Source: Fragilaria crotonensis (taxonomy: Eukaryota; Bacillariophyta; Fragilariophyceae; Fragilariales; Fragilariaceae). From it: a stretch of DNA of 64,000 bases. Shown piece after piece: positions 29,301 to 39,696 of the stretch (position 1 is the stretch's first letter; each line of letters starts with the position of its first letter). The notes beneath the pieces are model-generated. The model saw only the letters and a list, made by a program, of their open reading frames with translations, had not been told where the DNA came from and ran no database searches. Location: assembly GCA_022925895.1 (NCBI GenBank), contig JAKSYS010000304.1:1-64000 (forward strand), given 5' to 3'. The position numbers were made by a program, and so were the translations under genes.

Positions 29301-32021
29301 CTAAATGTCCACTCTCGCCTGGTGGATGCGTTCGTTGATGACACGGCGTTGGGATTCACAGACGATGGGACGGTTTCGTACGACGAACTGGTACAACGAT
29401 TGGAAGATGTCGCACAAACATGGGAGAAATTACTCCACTACTCGGGTGGAGCATTGAATCTTTCGAAATGCTCGTGGTTTGTGATGTATTGGGATTGGCG
29501 TGCAGGAAGACCAGTCATCAGGCAGAGTACGGATGATCCCACGACTCAAGTTCATCTTAGTCAGGGTCAATCATTGGCAAAGGTTCCAATCAAGCGGCAA
29601 GACTTGCACACGTCAACTCGGATTTTGGGAGTGTTTCAAAATCCAATGGGAGACTTCTCGCATCACATAAGAGTGATGAAGATCAAAGCTGACGCATATT
29701 CCCATCAGATCAAGTCTCCAAGACTTTCGTACAGTGACGTTCGCGTCTTCGTTCGAACGACCTACGAACCCTCGATGCGATACTCACTACCAGCGATCGC
29801 CATCGACGAAGAGGAATTGGACTCGATTCAAACGAGGATTATACCAACTATTGTTCAGAGAATGGGATTTAGTTCCAAACTACCGACGGCTATTCGCTAT
29901 GGACCGATTTCCATGGGAGGGTTAGGACTGATGGATTTACGTACGGAGTGTGGAATCGAAATGATTAAGTATTTTCGACATCATGTGTACTGCAAGACAC
30001 AAGTGGGAGAGCTCCTCATTATACAACTGAAGACAATGCAACTAGAAGCGGGGATTTCTCAACCCTTATTGGAACATCCTGGACTGGAGATTCCGTATCT
30101 AACCCCGACATGGATTTCATCAATGCGTCAATTTCTTTCGAACCATAATCTGACAATCTCGGTTACGGATGCTCTTAGAATCGAGACGCTGGGGACTCAC
30201 GACGAATTTGTGATGCAACAGTCGCGCTTAAGTCAATACACGGCTCGCCAGCAAAGCGATATAAACTTGGTTCGCATATACCTCCAATGTACTACTCTGT
30301 CTGACATGCGAGATCATCAGGATCCACGGTGTATTACGCAAGGTGCTCTATCGGGTGAGAGACAGAGCACCTTTGTGACAAAATGTGGTTGGCCAAGACA
30401 AGAAGAACCAACGTCACAACAACGTCGTCTGTGGAAACGTTACATTTCGTCCCAGTTCTTGCGATACGGAACGTTCTGGAAACGCATTCCAACCGATAGC
30501 TTGAGAGATATCAAAGCGCGACTTAAGACGTCCATCGAACCTATCGACGGCAGCAACGACGTTCCATTTGCGGACATGATCAACCGTCTTCCACCATACC
30601 AACGTCGTCTACTGACTCATATCAATCAATGTGCGGATGATTCAGTAGTGTGGAAAGCAAGTCGATCGAAAGGTAAAATAACGATCGCGTCGGATGGAGG
30701 TTTGAAAGACATTAGGGGGACTTTCGGGTGGACGATCAGCACGGGGGACAATACCACTCTTTACGAAGGGGCAGGACCAGTTGATGGACCTCGAGATGTG
30801 GCAAACTCAACGAGATGCGAGATCGCAGGGCTCGCAGCTCCGATGCTACTTTTAACGTTGCTCGTTCGCCATTGGGGATCAAAACATAAGTGTAAGTTCA
30901 GATGGGTCTGCGACAGTAAAGCAGCATTGTCCAATGTGATCAAACACACCACAGTCCACGAACATTGCAAGCGACAACCAGAGAATGCCGACCTCTTGTC
31001 CCAGATACGATCCATGAAGCGGGAGTCAGGCATACGGGTGTCAACAAAGTGGATTAAAGGTCATCAGACAAGAAAATCAGCCGGATCGAAAGCACACGAC
31101 GTTCAGCGGAATCATCGGGCTGATGAATTGGCAACATGGTTTAGGGATCACCGGACTAGTGGCCAATCGAGGGACAAGACTGACCACGTCCAAACGGAAC
31201 GGGTTTCGGTGTGTATAAACGGCGTTCGACAAGTTGGTCAAGTCGAGGCGTGTATACGATTCCACATAAACGGATATCATCTCCGATCCTATTTACAATC
31301 CAGACATCGGTGGTCCAATGACGTGTGGGACACGATTGATATAAAAGTGCTCGGGCAGTTCTGCCGGTCACTTATCCCATCGAAACAGGTCGCACAAACA
31401 AAACTGATGTACGATCAACGCCATACGGGTGTTCGCCGGAACATGGTTGCCTATATAAAAGATACTTCTTTGACGTTATGTCCCTGCTGCCAACGAACCG
31501 AAGAAACCTCAGACCATGTTCTGCAATGCAAGGAGAATCCGGGACGTCGTCAGGCTATCAAAGGGTTTAGGAAATCAATGGACGCGCTTGGAGCGACATC
31601 AGCCACACGGACGTTGAAAAGTCAGCTTTTGGGTTGGTTCACCGAGGAGTCAGGGGACGTCGATATGTCTATGGTACCACAAGGACATGTCCCATACGTT
31701 GAACTTGCACTACATCAACAATCTCGCATCGGGTGGTCCGCTGCGTCACGCGGATTTTTTTCGGTTGCATGGAGCGAATTGGCGGCACAACCGGACGAAG
31801 TGACAGGAGACTACAATGCGTCTCGCGGTGACTTTATCATGCGGAAGGTGCTTATGGCGGTTCATACTCTCAGCGTAGAACTATGGAAAGCTCGGAACCA
31901 CCATCTCCATTCGACGAAGTCCTCAGTATGCAAGCAACTTCGGAATCCAGAGTTGGTGGAAATCACGCAACTCCACGAAAACGCTCACCTGATCAATGCG
32001 GACGATCGTCATTTTTTGTGA
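26388..32021 (+). CDS. LINE A ORF2: APE endonuclease, reverse transcriptase, RNase H, 1877 aa
   Basis: Enzyme that nicks the target, reverse-transcribes the RNA and removes RNA strands. The APE endonuclease spans about residues 88-365: IRIFLQNVKG start, GLVETNTAW with the catalytic Glu, and SDHRGLFVDL with the SDH motif. RT spans about 700-1100: motif A FDNDASACFDRI, motif B GTGQGSGASPAVW, motif C AFVDDTALG. RNase H spans about 1430-1590: ASDGGLKDIRGTFGW, RCEIAGLAAP, VCDSKAAL and HRADELATWF give D, E, D, D. A CCHC-type finger, CPCCQRTEETSDHVLQC, is near residue 1697. It starts at the TAATG overlap with ORF1, implying stop-restart translation. No frameshift or missing catalytic residue was noticed. 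Confidence 0.92.
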   Translation: MAAPSTPFDMLLSTQEQQRGTDCGNPDEAPLLVRRGRYSRLGTDRHPPIPNLTSILLVAKSRPGRLQSRRQIDTKALQSYGDAPIYKAPGTIRIFLQNVKGLTYSTGVEDYKYYLSQMAAYSVDCFGLVETNTAWQHYYLQLQYRECVQRQFRIGKTVFGFPSQEVDPCSAKETFQTGGCLTTVQGRTATTVRSQGILDPTGLGRWSGVTLEGKGGTALSIITAYRVCEGSIRQAPLGSALIREHEFYRNKGEKSPQPRQRFLFELRRIIDQLQNEGHAILVMFDANGTLENDKGLQDFRDLGGLVDLHSADPAPSTYIGSQNRRIDYMLGCARVAEAVSRQGSLAYNEGPQSDHRGLFVDLDLVRLLGANMSNPLERPHTRLLYSGNPELVESYLDGMRGYYEDHRMAERISQLHEKHVTMTSHQVRQQLTAWDNDQGRAMKHAEMKLSAPARQYQWSPKLRNSGVILRYWKLRLREIKYDEEYSNTFNRWEAQIQEYDATFALPEKGKRLSLESIRVHLNSASKQLKKTQKQAMSHRQQSFQDLLTTYEEDKNPRTSQESKRRAKIVKRTMLSESCRRMFGNIRSIVRPGEYGPLHTIRVPRAATSTNGATTPGNVHAILRDVEPSETIWDTIITREDMEQHLLHFNREAFRAAATSPCGHGVIHDALTFTSLSPAAEDLLKGIVPLDWHGDDQLLREFLASFAIPHTIQDDDQINISISGDDISKGFKGWKESTSTSPSGRHLGHYKALIQDPVMLDCLTKFLDIAISRGISIPRWQHAVNVMIEKDKGDPKIHRLRIIHLFEADYNLFLKLMWGSRLVRRAVQMDLLNDGQHGSTPGKTTMDPIMLTQLTADMCRILKINYARFDNDASACFDRIIVALGMLAARRCGMPISAIRAHAKSLELMKYMVKTVYGISESSYHGTPFEPLFGTGQGSGASPAVWLTLVVVMLNTLEKVHPSRMHFVSPDGLNVHSRLVDAFVDDTALGFTDDGTVSYDELVQRLEDVAQTWEKLLHYSGGALNLSKCSWFVMYWDWRAGRPVIRQSTDDPTTQVHLSQGQSLAKVPIKRQDLHTSTRILGVFQNPMGDFSHHIRVMKIKADAYSHQIKSPRLSYSDVRVFVRTTYEPSMRYSLPAIAIDEEELDSIQTRIIPTIVQRMGFSSKLPTAIRYGPISMGGLGLMDLRTECGIEMIKYFRHHVYCKTQVGELLIIQLKTMQLEAGISQPLLEHPGLEIPYLTPTWISSMRQFLSNHNLTISVTDALRIETLGTHDEFVMQQSRLSQYTARQQSDINLVRIYLQCTTLSDMRDHQDPRCITQGALSGERQSTFVTKCGWPRQEEPTSQQRRLWKRYISSQFLRYGTFWKRIPTDSLRDIKARLKTSIEPIDGSNDVPFADMINRLPPYQRRLLTHINQCADDSVVWKASRSKGKITIASDGGLKDIRGTFGWTISTGDNTTLYEGAGPVDGPRDVANSTRCEIAGLAAPMLLLTLLVRHWGSKHKCKFRWVCDSKAALSNVIKHTTVHEHCKRQPENADLLSQIRSMKRESGIRVSTKWIKGHQTRKSAGSKAHDVQRNHRADELATWFRDHRTSGQSRDKTDHVQTERVSVCINGVRQVGQVEACIRFHINGYHLRSYLQSRHRWSNDVWDTIDIKVLGQFCRSLIPSKQVAQTKLMYDQRHTGVRRNMVAYIKDTSLTLCPCCQRTEETSDHVLQCKENPGRRQAIKGFRKSMDALGATSATRTLKSQLLGWFTEESGDVDMSMVPQGHVPYVELALHQQSRIGWSAASRGFFSVAWSELAAQPDEVTGDYNASRGDFIMRKVLMAVHTLSVELWKARNHHLHSTKSSVCKQLRNPELVEITQLHENAHLINADDRHFL

Positions 32022-32350
32022 ACGTCCCCTGGAAGATATCGTGAATGCGAGTTCCTCGGTAAGGCGTCGATGGTTGCACTACATGCGTAAGGCCCGTGCA
32101 CGATTTGAACTCGATGGATCTACTCAAACGAGGATGACAGATTTTTTTCGACACACCACGGGATGAAACGTAAAGGAGACATGATAGATCACGAAGATGA
32201 ATTTGATGACACGACTGACAGTAACCACGATTGCAACATATTAGGTACCGCAGTTCCGTAAGGATCTGCCGTACCGGGGTACACACTTAGTTTTTGATGA
32301 AAGGACTGGGACGGTGCTAACCCTATAATTTGGTTTTATTATTTTTATTA

Positions 32351-32365
32351 TCATTCTGCTCCGCA
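32351..32365 (+). repeat. 15-bp target-site duplication of LINE A, right copy
   Basis: An exact repeat of 23101-23115, directly after the T/A-rich tail of LINE A and directly before the resumption of LINE B ORF1. Confidence 0.9.
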
Positions 32366-33357
32366 ACTCGTCACACTCATGAAGGATGCCACAAAGGACA
32401 CCAAGGACTACGTGTCATTTCAAATGCGCCGCAGAAACCCGGATGCATTTCAAGGAGCAATCAGGTATCAAAACCATCTCTTAGCAAACCAGCACGTGGT
32501 CATGATCAATTTTCTCGGAGCGGACGCAATGTATTACTTATCGGATCGAATTCAGGCTATGTCCGGAGTTCAAGACGTCATTCCCCACGAAGAAAGTTGA
32601 TCAGAACGGTAAATTTTATGTCCTTGTCCACAAAAGCGATGCAAACAAAGTCCGACAGTCCCTGCAAAAGCAATTTGCAGAATGGTTTCGCGATCTAGTT
32701 CCGGAAGACGCAAAACCGAAAGAAGGACAATTTGAGGGTCCGCCGGTTGTGCCAAATCCCAAGACAGATGGATACTCTAGTGGCGAGAATTCCTGGATGA
32801 CGACATCTACTAAGAGTTTCATGGAGTATAGTGTCGAGAGTATGACAGAGAATACAATGGACGGCGACGCCAGTACGCTCCGTCTCGACAGAGCATGGGA
32901 CAATCGAATGGGAAGCACCATAGAGCAGTCGTTGAATCACAGCACCAACACAGGTTCCCAGTACTCCGGACGAACTTACGCGTCGTATGCAGCAGCCACA
33001 GTGTCGGATCAGGTGTCAGGCATGACGGAATCAGATACTCCAAGAGATCTACGTCATGACGAATTGACTAATAAAATCGCTACCCTCGAAGCAATGATCG
33101 AACGTTTATGTCAGCAAGTTCAAGTGTTGACAAACGCAGCAGTTCAGCCGCAAGCCAGCACCAACCCCCCCGACGCTCCATTGAATCACCGCGAAAAGCG
33201 CATCGATAGGAAAGAATCGCCAAGGAAACACAAACAATCGAAACAATACTCAGCTCCCTCAGATATCGAAGAAGATAATCATGAGCCAGCGCCAATGGAC
33301 GAAGATCGACTCACCGTGTGGGACGATTATGAAACCAATCATGACAATGATTTGTAG
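32366..33357 (+). pseudogene. LINE B ORF1, 3' part
   Basis: Continues LINE B ORF1 after the LINE A insertion (QLVTLMKDATKDTKDYVSF, then FLGADAMYYLSDRIQAM). A frameshift lies near 32580. Downstream the reading SFPTKKVDQNGKFYVLV and a Ser/Thr-rich stretch lead to a helical segment (LTNKIATLEAMIERLCQQV), probably a short coiled coil, and an acidic tail ending at the TAG at 33355. No zinc knuckle is seen. ORF1 overlaps the start of ORF2 (ATG at 33341 or 33347), an arrangement like but not identical to the TAATG of LINE A. Confidence 0.78.
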
Positions 33358-36300
33358 GACGCATGAGACGACAAACACAGCTAGGGTTAATACTCCCTTA
33401 GCTGTTGCTAACGATACGGCTTCGACACACAGAATATTAATGCAACGATTGACTACCTTAGCAGAGATCGCTCGACGAGAACCAGTTGATGACTCCGAGA
33501 GAGTTGACGCGACGACGGAACGCATCACCAACCAAATCAACGGTGAATTCCGCACCAGTTCCACGCTACTCCAGCAATCATCTTCCGCACCAACGACAGG
33601 TTTAATCACACAGAGGTTACAAACCGCACAAGCAGAATGGAAAAAATTATTTTCACGAAAAGGCGCAGATCAGGGCACAATTACATCATCAACACCTTCA
33701 AGCCAGCGGTACGTCGACAACCAATCCCAACCGATGCCACAACCATCAGTAATGACTGCAGAAAACCACCGCGCCAACACTTCCTGGGGTGATCCATTAC
33801 TTGGTAAATCAGCAGGCACCACTCGGATATATTCACTAAACGTGAATGGTCTTTCGTTGGATAGAAGAGGCGGCAAATTTGATGAATTGTGTAAAGTCAT
33901 GAAAGAGGTGCAAGCAGACGTTCTATGTTGTCAAGAGCACTGCCTGGATACAACGAGACCAAACGTTCGCAACATCCTACACGACACAGCACGACAACAC
34001 TGGGCCCGCTCACGCATCACATATGGTAACACACCCACTCCGTTTCTTACCGACCACAAACCAGGTGGAACTATGATAGTATCCTCCGGTGATATTACAG
34101 GACGGTTCGTCTCGCACAGCGAGGATAGATGGGGTCGATGGATAAGCCAGACGGTGAGAGGTACAGGGTCAACCTATGTTACAATCGTTTCCGCGTATCA
34201 AGTTGTAACGGACAATCCTTATAATGGATTGACCACAGCAGCGTCTCAACAACGGAGCCTCCTATCGCAAACGGGCGATACTGAACAGCGACCGCGCAAG
34301 GCATTCAAAAGAGATTTATCTGTTTTTCTTACAGAACGGATATCTCGTGGCGAAGAAATATTATTAGTTGGCGATTTCAATGAAGTATTTGGATCAGAGC
34401 TTGATGGGATGAGTCAAATCGCAGCAGATCTTCGGTTAGTTAATCTAATGCAAGTTCGACACCATCAATCACCGCCAGCCACGTATTCAAGAGGGAAGAA
34501 ATGCTTAGATTACGGTCTCGCAACCGACCACGTTGCCCAAGCCCTAAGATCATGTGGTTACGAAGCCTTTAACGAACGGTATCCAACAGATCATCAGCAT
34601 ATTTCTTCGATTTTGATACTGATGTTCTTTTCGGTAACAAAACCCAAACATTGGCACCCTCGTCACTACGCATACTGAAGTCCAACAACGCAGAACAAGT
34701 GACTCAATACATTAAACTCAAGTATGAATATCTGAAAAGCCGCAACGCGTTTGATAGAGCAAGTCAGTTGAAAATGCCAGGCAATCGTCATGCCTTCGCG
34801 GAACGCCTCGACTCTGATGTCTTGAAAGCAAGCTTGGATGCCGAACACAACACGAAGCAATTTCGAGAACCCGAATGGTCAGTCGCCTTGAGTCAAGCGC
34901 GCAGGAAGTTGTCCATTTTGCGAAAATGCCTCAGTATGTATCGTACTGGACTTGATCATTCGCAAATCATCGCACGCGATTTGAACACGACTAATATTGA
35001 TATGCAAATACCGAGTTCGAAGCGACAATGTTACAATATGATAAACGAGGCTCAATCGCAAGTTTATCAGCTCGTCACTAAAAGTTATCAACAACGTGAC
35101 CAAGAACAAATCGACCGCATACAGGAATTGGAACAATCTTTATCGACAGCCGACAAGAGTCACGCTGCCCTCTTACGCCGGTTGCGAAGGAATGAGAAAG
35201 TAAAGAGGATGTACCAGAAGGTTAAAAACGCTCGCGAAAGAGGACGCCGACATGGCCTCACACGAATCGAGATCCCTGTACACCCGGAGGCGGATCCTAA
35301 AAGCTGTACTGATTGGAGAGTCATCGATGTCCCGTCTGAAATAGTCGAACACTTGCAAACACGGAATCAGCAACATTTCGGTCAAGCGCATGGAACACCG
35401 TTCACGGTTAATCCCCTGGCAACGGATTTCGGTTTCAACGGAGATACACTAGCTTCGGATGCTGTGCTAGGCGGCACGTACTTAGTAGACCCACAACAGA
35501 CCGAAGCAGTCCATCATCTCATCGAACACTTGCAGATGACTCAAGAGATCGTATCGCTTGCAATTCATCCCACTATATCGTTTGAAGATTTCAAAGGGAA
35601 GATCGATGCTTGGAGAGAATCTACTACCACGTCACCATCAGGAGTGCACCTTGGCCATTACAAAGCTTTATTTGCTAAGCATAAGTACTCTCATGTCCCA
35701 CCGCTAGATGACCGAGAATCTCAAGACGACGAGCAACTTCAGGAGCATCGACGATTGCTTGAACTTAAAGCAGAGTACGATGGGATGCAATCTGCTTTGG
35801 CCGATGTTCATTTGTCCTTGTTAAATTATGCCCTAGAGCGGGGATACTCATACACTCGATGGCAAAGCATTGCAAACACGATTTTGTTCAAAGATCCAGG
35901 GAGTATAAAAATTCATCGCACAAGAGTGATCCATATTTATGAAGCGGATTTCAACTTGATGCTAGGACTAAAGTGGCGAATCGCTTTATACCAGTCGGAG
36001 AGTCTCAAACAGTTGAACGAAGGCCAATATGGTTCGCGACCGCGAAGAAATGCAATTGACCCAGTGATGATTGAAGAGCTACAGTTCGAGATCTCCAGAA
36101 CGAGCAGGCGAATGTTCCTCCAGACAAATTACGATGCAACTGCATGTTATGATCGTATCATTCCGAGTCTTGCGATGATGACTAGCCGACGTTTTGGGGT
36201 GGCAAAACAAGTTACACAAACCAATGCAGAGACTCGCCAAGCACGATATTCCATCAGAACAGAACTCGGCTTGTCGGATACATCGTACACATTCGCCAGA

Positions 36301-39300
36301 CATGCCAATATACGGTACAGGGCAAGGGAGCGGAAATTCTCCAATGATATGGTGCTTTATGTCCAGCCTCCTTTATGATTGCTACGATATGCAAGCTCAT
36401 CCAGCACAGTATTGTACCCCCGACAAGAATACTACATGCCGAGTCTCTATGATAGGGTTTGTCGACGATAGCAACGGCCAAGTCAACTCCTTTTTTGAAG
36501 ACGACAATCTCGCGACCCTGCGGTCTATGGTCAACAAAGCAAAGGATAACGCTACTCTATGGTCGCAGCTTTTACAAGCAACTGGAGGCGCGCTCGAATT
36601 ATCCAAATGCTCATATCATGTTATGTATTGGAAGTTCTCAGCACAAGGAGCTCCTGTTTTGTCTAATATAAAATCGGAAATTCCCGACCTCGAAGTGCTT
36701 GATCCTATCTCCGCCACTACCTATACGTTGGAATATCTTCCTCCAACTCTGGCTCACAAGACACTCGGACATTATAAGGACCCGTCGGGATTACAAAAAA
36801 TGCAGTATCGACAACTCAAACTCAAGAGCGACAGTATAACGGACTTCTTATGGTCCACTCACTTAACCCGAGAAGAAGCATGGTTATATTATCAGGCTTG
36901 CTATATCCCAGCGATTACTTATCCACTCACCAGTTCTTTCTTATCGCAGGCTCAGTTGAAATCAATTCAAACGAAAGCCATGGCTATCATAACGGCCAAA
37001 TGCGGTTTTAATCGGAAGACGAAATTGGAAGTCTTGTACGGTCCACGGGAACTCGGCGGTGCTGATTTCAAACTCTTAGCTGTTCAGCAAGGAATAGCAC
37101 AAACAACGTACTTTCTCCGTCATTGGCGAGGCCAGACCACCGTCGGGAAATTGTTAAAGTGCACTCTAGCGTGGATACAATTATCAATCGGCACTTCGTT
37201 TGCAGTCCTGGAGCGACCAGAAGTGTCCTTACCCCACCTCGAATCCAAATGGATAGCAAGCCTTCGCACCTTTCTAGCTTCCATTGGAGCCTCCATTTTG
37301 TTAGACGACTCGGCGGTACCGAAAGTGCAACGCGAACACGATTGTCATCTCATGGATATAATCATCCAATCAGGAAAGTTCAAACCCGCAGAAATACGGA
37401 AGCTGAATTACTGCCGATTGTATTTGAACGCAGTCACCCTCGCCGACATTACTAAACCAAACGGAGAAGAGTTAGATCCGTGCTTGCTGAAAGGTCAACC
37501 TTCCATGTACAGTGGCATTACCACTTGGCATACAATAAATCAAGATCGTCCATCGGAGAAAGAGTGGAAATTGTGGCAGAAAGCAAACAGGTTATGGAGC
37601 GACTCCCAAGCACGGTTGTACCAGCCGCTTGGTGCTTGGATGGTTCCTCTTCCAGATCTTCGGTTTCAGTTCTTTGCTTATACCTATCGTCGCTCCTTGT
37701 TTGTTCGAATTGAAGATGGACACTATAAAGTCTTTCGTCATCAGGGACATAACTTATTTTGGCCAGCATCCACTTCGCCCACGCGATCTTACTCGCAGCT
37801 TCCTCCCAGAGCTCGACCTGCAGAAGTTCAAGCAAGCTTTCTTCACTCGAAGTGGAAACTTTTGGGCACCCCGTCACCACATCTTCGTCACTCTTTCATT
37901 CCACCTTCAGCCACAGCTACATTTGATTTATACGTCAATACTTTGGAGCCTTGGGAGATCGATCTCTTACGCCAAGTCACACTTGAGGTCGATCCTTACT
38001 CATTGTGTCTTGAATTGACCCCCGGTTTTCGTGCTGTCAGCGATGGTTCAGCTAAGTTTCAAACGAATGGCTCCTTCGGGTGGGTAGTTAGCACTTTGGA
38101 TGGACAACGCATTGCATATGGAATGGGCCCAGCGAGAGGACGCACTATCCACTCTTATCGAGCAGAGGCATATGGACTCTTGTCTCTCTTAAGGTTCCTG
38201 GTGAGGATAAAAGAGTACACCGGTATGCATGAACCATGGGTCGGAATTATAGCGACCGATAGCAAAGGAGTAATCGATACACTGCAAACGGGAGACAAAG
38301 ACGTCCAAGCGGTCGACGATCCCATTGATTTAGACGCAGGCGCAGTCGTGTTAGATTGTCTCCGAGCCGAATGGGATGTACTCATCGAGATACAGACAGC
38401 CATGCATGCCCTTCCGCAAGTGACGTTGAAACATGTGAAAGGACATCAAGACGACAAGCGTCCATATCACGCTTTGAACCTCTTGGAGCAACTTAATGTC
38501 GATGCTGACAAGCAAGCTAGCGCTTATCAACTTGAATTTGGAACACATCGCCCGTTCGTGATCATGTCTCCGTTAACAAGGGCCCACCTTCAATTCTCGG
38601 ATGGTACAGTGACTGGAAGATATAAAGAAGTTTTGAGTTACGAGTCGACAGAGCGGCCTCTTCTTGAATATATTCGGCGGAAGAACATATGGAGCGCGGC
38701 TACTTTACAGACAGTTCACTGGGAAGCTCATGCGCAGGCAATTAAACGCACGTCCGTGCCTCATACACACTTGGTCAAACTCCTGCATAATATTCTGCCC
38801 ACCCACGCTCAAGCCAATAAATTCGATGGCGGTACACGCACATGTCCAGTGTGTTCCAATCCTGGGGAGGACTTCCATCATATTCTGCGATGTACACATG
38901 CGCCCCGACTAGAATGGAGAAGGACTTTTCAACGTGATCTTCGAGATTATCTCATGCGTAACAACTCGTCACCGCTGTTGAGTTCTCTCTTGTTAGCCGG
39001 CGTTCGCAACTGGTTTGACTCGGACTCCGATATCCAAATACAACCTGAGGCTTTTCACCCTTCCCTTCGCGCCATCATCTCTCAACAGAACAAGATCGGC
39101 TGGGGCCAGATCATCCTTGGGCGATTCAGTGTCTCCTGGAGCTTGCATCAGAAAGGATACTTATTGAGCATTACAGACGGGGCACCTGAGGAGATCCAGC
39201 GTCAAAGTTTGTTATGGCAAGTGAATTTGATTAAATTCGTATGGGAGCGTTGGTACACGTTATGGAAATTACGGAATCGAGACGTTCACGGACATGATGC

Positions 39301-39556
39301 AAAGACACGAGCAGATGCGGCCCGCCTTGAAGTTCGTCGAAAGTTAAATGACCTTTATCGAAACCGAAATATGTACGAGGAACACGTGCAAGCCTTGCTA
39401 TTACCATCAGTTGATGACCATGCAAATCAGGCAGTCAAGGTGACCCAAAATTGGTTAACGCTCAATGCCCCGATCTTTCGAGAAAGTTATCGCAGAGTCA
39501 AACAACGTGCATTGCGAGGAATGCGTTCGATTCGTACGTATTTCAGCCCCTCCTAA
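33341..39556 (+). pseudogene. LINE B ORF2: APE endonuclease, RT, RNase H, frameshifted
   Basis: The same domain order as LINE A ORF2 but clearly diverged in sequence. Endonuclease from about 33820: IYSLNVNGLSLD, CCQEHCLD, ILLVGDFNEVF and the TDHQHI end near 34590. RT: motif A NYDATACYDRI near 36130, motif B GTGQGSGNSPMIW near 36315, motif C GFVDDSNG near 36460. RNase H at about 38035-38510: SDGSAKFQTNGSFGW, YRAEAYGLL, ATDSKGVID, NVDADKQAS. CCHC finger CPVCSNPGEDFHHILRC near 38845. The reading frame shifts near 34640 and near 36310, so the copy is disabled although the catalytic motifs survive. The last 3.2 kb are open. Confidence 0.85.
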
Positions 39557-39694
39557 CACGGCCTCCTCTGAGACTATATATCATGTTGGTGGCTGGTGCA
39601 CCATCCAGTGTAGTGCCCACCCCGTGCAAGCTGCACCGTCTATTCAGTAGACACTGCCGCTACACGTAAAATAGATTTCGGGTTTTTTTTTTTT

Positions 39695-39696
39695 TA
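39695..39696. repeat. TA target duplication, left side of DDE element 2
   Basis: The TA after the terminal T-run of LINE B matches the TA at 43238-43239. It is also the first dinucleotide of LINE B's right-hand 16-bp duplication, so element 2 inserted exactly at the LINE B/host junction. Confidence 0.75.

Larger units (their letters stand above)
23116..32350 (+). mobile_element. LINE A, full-length APE-type LINE with RNase H, intact
   Basis: A 9235-base element flanked by perfect 15-bp duplications. It has a 5' UTR of 93 bases (T-rich start), ORF1 (23209-26388), ORF2 (26388-32021, overlapping by one base in TAATG), a 3' UTR of about 330 bases, and a T/A-rich tail (GGTTTTATTATTTTTATTA) in place of poly(A). 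Both ORFs are uninterrupted and all endonuclease, RT and RNase H signature motifs are present, so the copy is young and potentially competent. The 3' UTR from 32022 holds no gene. Confidence 0.92.
22293..39694 (+). mobile_element. LINE B (APE-type, with RNase H), interrupted by LINE A
   Basis: LINE B occupies 22293-23115 and 32366-39694, with LINE A (23116-32350) inserted in its ORF1. Own length is about 8.15 kb. It has a short 5' UTR (22293-22378), an ORF1 with an RNA-binding-type domain, and an ORF2 with APE endonuclease, RT (FVDD), RNase H and a CCHC finger. The 3' UTR runs from 39557 and ends in a run of 13 T at 39683-39695, whose last T is shared with the TA target. It appears full length at both ends but carries at least three frameshifts besides the nested element. 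The domain order fits the I-group of LINEs with RNase H; the exact clade is unresolved. Confidence 0.88.

Noticed and set aside
22293-39694. Tandem LINE A-LINE B chimera made by template jumping under one target duplication
   Set aside because: LINE B ORF1 sequence lies on both sides of LINE A, and LINE A has its own duplication, so nesting explains everything.
39681-39695. T-run as an RNA polymerase III terminator or gene end signal
   Set aside because: It is the terminal tail of LINE B, placed directly before the target duplication; no Pol III gene is present.
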